NCBI GenBank assembly: GCA_900553675.1
Contig: USEH01000005.1
Coordinates: forward strand, 1 to 26,602
Direction of reading: 5' to 3'
DNA length: 26,602 nt
Source of the DNA: an uncultured Ruminococcus sp.
Lineage (GTDB): Bacteria; Bacillota; Clostridia; Oscillospirales; Ruminococcaceae
Below, piece after piece: positions 23,579-26,602 of the stretch; the first letter of the stretch is position 1; each line of letters starts with the position of its first letter. Position numbers and translations under genes: made by a program. The notes beneath the pieces were generated by a model that saw only the letters and a program-made list of their open reading frames with translations, made no database searches and was not told the DNA's origin.

Positions 23579-23890
23579 GGGAAAAAGTCCTTTCTTTTTT
23601 GTCTTCATCTATTATAACACTTTTTGTGTGGGTTTGGTTACGGTTTTTTGAAAAATTGTTCGGTGTAATTTGGGCTAAAAGATATAAAAGCTCTCTGTTG
23701 TTCCGCAGAACGTGATTTCAGTCTGAAACAATAACAAAAAGTGGGCACAAAATCACTATCCGATGGATTTTGTGCCCACTTTTCGGTCGTTTTTCAGACC
23801 GGTATCAGTATAAATAGTTACGGACCTGGCTTAAAAACCAAGTGCCAAATCAAAAGAAGGGAAAAGTCATGCGGGTCTGCAATCACCCAT
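23579..23890. other. Intergenic region between sigma factor and ABC exporter genes
   Basis: No gene is supported in these 312 bases. They hold the sigma-factor leader with TATAAT on the minus strand (23611-23616) and the strong hairpin at 23737-23783. The stretch 23784-23890, downstream of the permease fragments, shows only a weak TGG-TTTTTAA-CCA-type inverted pair. Confidence 0.55.
23737..23783 (-). terminator. 18-bp perfect hairpin, terminator of the ABC exporter operon
   Basis: The arm 23737-23754 (AAAAGTGGGCACAAAATC) pairs perfectly with 23766-23783 around an 11-base loop. On the minus strand it runs into TTTTTGTTATTG, so it ends the ABC transporter operon. Its length is unusual for a simple terminator. 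Confidence 0.75.
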
Positions 23891-24625
23891 CTACCTCTTT
23901 TTCCCGACAACCGCACCCGCGCAGGCAATAACCCCAACCGCGATAACTGCCGCACCAATCAGAGCAAGCGCAGCGCACATCCCCGCGGGACTGCTGTTTA
24001 TCTCAACGGAAACCGAGTTAATTTCCATCAGCTTGCGGGTGATATTGTCCCAAGCGGCGACCGAAACGGCGCAGCCCAGAACGCAGCCGGGCAGTGCCAA
24101 GCCCATGCCGCTTAAGAAAACGTAGCTCAGCTTGTCTTTGGTTCTTGCTCCCAAGGCGTTCATCACGGACACCGTTTTTGCTCTTGTGAATACAAACAAC
24201 GCCAGAAACAGCACCGTTATCACCACAAACGCTGCCGCTCCCACATAAGCCGCCTTGGACGAAACTCTCATATAGCTTTCAAGAGCTTCGGTGATGCCGG
24301 AGTATCCCCTGTCGAAGGTGGTAAATTCAGCCGAGAGTCCGGCTTCCTTTGCCAGCTCCAAAAATTCATCCGCCTTGCCGTTTTGCAGAACTACGCTTAA
24401 AAACATTCCGCCGTTGCGGGTAAAATATCTCTTGGCGGAGGATACGGCTGACTTCGGAATAAAAACGGTGTTCGGAGTAAAGCCGTAGCTGCTTTCGGAG
24501 TTTGCCCATTCGTTTTCTCCGCGATACAGCCCCACAACCTCGAATTTCTGCGCATCTGTCTCAAAGCCAAAACGCTTTGAATATAAGGCAGTGTGCGGAA
24601 AGCTGAACGTATACATCTCCCTCAA
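23891..24625 (-). CDS. FtsX/MacB-type ABC permease, C-terminal part (frame 3)
   Basis: This is the end of a macrolide-exporter-like permease. After FEVVGLYRGENEW and the extracytoplasmic FIPKSAV stretch, three membrane helices follow (AAYVGAAAFVVITVLFLALF; LSYVFLSGMGLALPGCVLG; ALALIGAAVIAVGVIACAGA) with the FtsX-like loop FTRAKTVSVMNALGARTKDKL between the first two. The frame begins at TTG 24625, which overlaps the stop of the preceding fragment. CGTTGAGG reads as CGT-TGA in one frame and TTG-AGG in the next, so restoring a T (CGTTTGAGG) would join the two. It is therefore a continuation, not a separate gene. Codon use is like its neighbours. Confidence 0.8.
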   Translation of the reverse strand: MREMYTFSFPHTALYSKRFGFETDAQKFEVVGLYRGENEWANSESSYGFTPNTVFIPKSAVSSAKRYFTRNGGMFLSVVLQNGKADEFLELAKEAGLSAEFTTFDRGYSGITEALESYMRVSSKAAYVGAAAFVVITVLFLALFVFTRAKTVSVMNALGARTKDKLSYVFLSGMGLALPGCVLGCAVSVAAWDNITRKLMEINSVSVEINSSPAGMCAALALIGAAVIAVGVIACAGAVVGKKR

Positions 24626-25125
24626 CGAGCGGTCGTGGGGATGTTGTAGTCGTAGGAATATGATGAAAGGTCAATCGTATCTCCCACGCTGATGTTGTTG
24701 GCAGCGGCTAAGGACTGCGAGATTATAGCGACCCTGCTGCCGTCCGAAAGCTCCTTCTCGCTGAAATCCCTGCCCTCAACTATCCTTGCCTGCTCCCTTG
24801 CAAAATCCGCCTGATAGCCGATTTTGTCAACCGCTATCAAGGGCAGAGCGTGGTTGTTGATGTCCATATCACTCAGCATTTCAGACCATTCCACGCCTTT
24901 CTTTGAAGATAAAAACTCTTCTGCGCTCTGACCTTCCGTCAATTTTGCTATTGTGGGGACAGAGTAGTACTGCTCATACTCGCTTTGCGGGATGACCTCG
25001 GCACCCTCCTCCGAAATGTCCATATTCTGGCTGTCGTTTGGATTGTAACTTACGAAATCCGGCTTGCGGTCGGTGATTCTTTGGTATCCTGCCGGTGCAC
25101 CGTACTCGTCAAAGCCCATGGGCAT
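24622..25125 (-). CDS. ABC permease, middle part of extracytoplasmic domain
   Basis: This piece is in the same frame as the upstream fragment and separated from it by a single TGA (25128-25126). It has no membrane helix. It contains the MacB-type periplasmic-domain pattern VEGRDFSEKELSDGSRVAIISQSLAAANNISVGDTIDL, which in intact permeases comes before the last three helices. It carries on directly from the N-terminal fragment and leads into the C-terminal one. The ATG just after the TGA has no ribosome site, so separate translation is unlikely. Confidence 0.75.
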   Translation of the reverse strand: MPMGFDEYGAPAGYQRITDRKPDFVSYNPNDSQNMDISEEGAEVIPQSEYEQYYSVPTIAKLTEGQSAEEFLSSKKGVEWSEMLSDMDINNHALPLIAVDKIGYQADFAREQARIVEGRDFSEKELSDGSRVAIISQSLAAANNISVGDTIDLSSYSYDYNIPTTAR

Positions 25126-26073
25126 TCACGGTAGCTCTGAGTAGTCGCAGACGGTCGCCGCGCAGCTGTCTGCCATGTACAAACTCGCGGAGGCAAAGGC
25201 TTTGTAGACCTTTTCATCGCCGACGGTATTTTCATAATAGTTATAAACGGTGCCGTTGCTGTCAACCGTATCCAAGCCGTAGGGGTGGCTTGTGTATACC
25301 TTTGACTTATCAAACGGCAGACGGAAATTGATATCGTCTTCTGAAATTCTCTGCCTTAAAACCCAATCTAAGTCGATGTACTCCTCGGTGTAGATAAGGT
25401 ATCTGCCGCCGGCTTCGAGCTCCATTGCCTCCAAATCCTCCATGGTAGGAGCGGTTATGTCAAGATAGATATCCCGCCCGATCGGGGAGGCATAGCCTTC
25501 CTGCAAGCAAATCACACTTTCAACTCTTCCTAAGCAGTGCTTCTTGACATAATATGTATTGCCAAGCTCGGATTGGCTGCCATCAACGTCCGTAACCGTG
25601 ATAAATTTCCGCGATTCGGCGGCGTTTTCATCAATCTCCAAGATGGTAATTTCCAACATGGCGCAGCTCAGAGCGTCGAACTGATACAGGGTTTCTTCGT
25701 CTGAAGCGTAATTGACAAGCGAGTTGACGGAAAACGGCGGGTTCTTGATTGTGGTGTAATTTATTGGAGAGATTTCGGGCGAGTATCCCGTAAAAAGCCA
25801 CGAATTTGAAATGGACTTTATGATGTCGGGATGCCCGGCGGCGGATTGATTCAGCCACTCAAGCTCCTCAGCGGACATATCCGTCTGCACCCCGAAATCC
25901 TTTTTATTGAACAGTGCCACCGTGTCGTATTGGTATTCAATGCTTTTGCGGGTGCTTTGGGTGGAGACCTGCTGCCCAACGCCTGAAATCAGCATCATAA
26001 CAGCCGCTGCCACCAAAAGTATTCCCATAGCCGATTTTACAGGCTGCCTTAACAGTTGGGTAAATGTTTTCAT
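25126..26073 (-). CDS. FtsX/MacB-type ABC permease, N-terminal part
   Basis: ATG 26073 with AGGTG six bases upstream is preferred to a GTG at 26082. It starts MKTFTQLLRQPVKSAMGILL, with the first membrane helix at about residues 14-35, as in FtsX/MacB permeases, followed by about 280 residues of extracytoplasmic sequence. It stops at a TGA after CDYSELP, and the same frame continues open beyond it for 167 codons, so the stop looks like a premature nonsense codon (one transition from CGA). Together the three pieces give about 725 residues, the usual size of clostridial large-domain permeases. It lies 26 bases after the ATPase gene. Confidence 0.78.
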   Translation of the reverse strand: MKTFTQLLRQPVKSAMGILLVAAAVMMLISGVGQQVSTQSTRKSIEYQYDTVALFNKKDFGVQTDMSAEELEWLNQSAAGHPDIIKSISNSWLFTGYSPEISPINYTTIKNPPFSVNSLVNYASDEETLYQFDALSCAMLEITILEIDENAAESRKFITVTDVDGSQSELGNTYYVKKHCLGRVESVICLQEGYASPIGRDIYLDITAPTMEDLEAMELEAGGRYLIYTEEYIDLDWVLRQRISEDDINFRLPFDKSKVYTSHPYGLDTVDSNGTVYNYYENTVGDEKVYKAFASASLYMADSCAATVCDYSELP

Positions 26074-26099
26074 TATGTACACCTATGCTTCTTTGGAGA

Positions 26100-26602
26100 C
26101 TAAACCGCCGGAGCGGACTGTTCGCCCTGCAAAAGACCGTCCTTCATTTCTAAAACAACATCCGCCTGCTCTGCAACTGCGCTGTCGTGCGTTACGATAA
26201 TCACCGTGCGACCGTCGTCATGAGCAAGGCTTTTTAGAATCTCAACGATATTTTGGGTGTTGGAGCTGTCAAGGTTTCCGGTGGGCTCATCGGTAAGGAT
26301 GATTTTGCAGTTCTGAGCCAGACATCTTGCAATGGCAGCACGCTGCTGTTCTCCGCCTGAGATTTGGGACGGCAGCCGTCTGTCGTAATCGTCTGCAAGA
26401 CCTACTCTTTCGCGCATTTTCTTGGCGACAGATTTTGCCTCACTGCCGCTGATTTTCTTAAGCGTTAGCGGATAGCAGATGTTTTCGCTGACAGTCAGCA
26501 GCTGGAAAAGGTTGAAGCTCTGATATATCACCGATACGGCTTCACGCCGAAGCGCTTTTCTGTCCCACTCGGCGGTGGATTTGCCATCAACCAGAATTTC
26601 GC
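26100..26602 (-). CDS. ABC transporter ATP-binding protein, MacB/LolD type (5' truncated)
   Basis: The frame is open through the window end, so the start and Walker A motif lie outside. Visible are EILVDGKS, the Q-loop VIYQSFNLFQLLTVSENI, signature ISGGEQQRAAIARCLA, Walker B KIILTDEPTGNLDS with catalytic Glu, and H-loop VIIVTHD. FNLFQ-LTVSEN and EPTGNLD are typical of the MacB/LolD/FtsE group that powers FtsX-like permeases, which fits the permease immediately downstream. Substrate could be an antimicrobial peptide, lipid or lipoprotein; the sequence does not tell. The open frame runs upstream of GTG 26531 without interruption, so that codon is not the real start. Confidence 0.92.
   Translation of the reverse strand, partial: EILVDGKSTAEWDRKALRREAVSVIYQSFNLFQLLTVSENICYPLTLKKISGSEAKSVAKKMRERVGLADDYDRRLPSQISGGEQQRAAIARCLAQNCKIILTDEPTGNLDSSNTQNIVEILKSLAHDDGRTVIIVTHDSAVAEQADVVLEMKDGLLQGEQSAPAV

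Noticed and set aside
25126..25128. Recoded TGA (selenocysteine or another amino acid) in the ABC permease
   Set aside because: TGA is used as a normal stop for several genes here, no SECIS-like hairpin is evident just downstream, and the residue is in a poorly conserved loop, so a nonsense substitution is simpler.

Overview
The window comes from a Gram-positive, Clostridia-type chromosome, probably an Oscillospirales/Ruminococcaceae-like gut anaerobe. The evidence is a consensus sigma-A promoter set (several with exactly 17-bp spacers), strong AGGAGG-type ribosome sites, lipobox solute-binding proteins, a class B sortase with an SPxTG substrate, rubredoxin, VanZ and LCP proteins, and cytosolic GH26/GH9 enzymes. 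The genus is inference; there is no rRNA or tRNA here.

Layout. (1) 1-4807: three tandem paralogous lipoprotein sugar-type solute-binding proteins with no permease in view; the first is cut by the window edge and frameshifted. (2) 4918-5049 (-): a 43-residue single-membrane-segment protein too short for normal gene calling. (3) 5276-7032: a Wzx-like flippase and a YdbC/PC4-like ssDNA-binding protein. (4) 7387-12705: a cell-surface operon with a consensus promoter and a ~220-nt leader: Wzz-like modulator, BY-kinase, CpsB-type phosphatase, sortase B, its probable SPATG substrate, an LCP ligase and a VanZ protein. (5) 12739-14338: a histidine phosphatase diverging from an XRE regulator. (6) 14339-20154: a carbohydrate cassette (aldo/keto reductase, GH26, broken GH9) between two 362-bp inverted repeats that differ at 4 positions, embedded in ~2.1 kb of palindrome-rich non-coding DNA. 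(7) 20155-21265: AraC regulator and rubredoxin. (8) 21453-23578 (-): ECF-like sigma factor and membrane anti-sigma-like protein. (9) 23891-26602 (-): a MacB/FtsX-type ABC exporter, ATPase cut by the window edge and permease broken into three frames.

Function. The solute-binding proteins and the intracellular GH26/GH9/AKR genes suggest uptake and cytosolic breakdown of beta-mannan or beta-glucan oligosaccharides, possibly under the adjacent AraC regulator. The surface operon couples tyrosine-phosphorylation control of polysaccharide assembly to sortase anchoring and LCP attachment of glycans to the wall.

The most notable points are the near-identical inverted repeats flanking the glycosidase cassette, a diverged third copy of part of that repeat with a conserved stem, a cloverleaf palindrome beside them, and a series of reading-frame lesions each explicable as a one-base change in a short homopolymer. 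The last point raises a real question of sequencing error versus gene decay.
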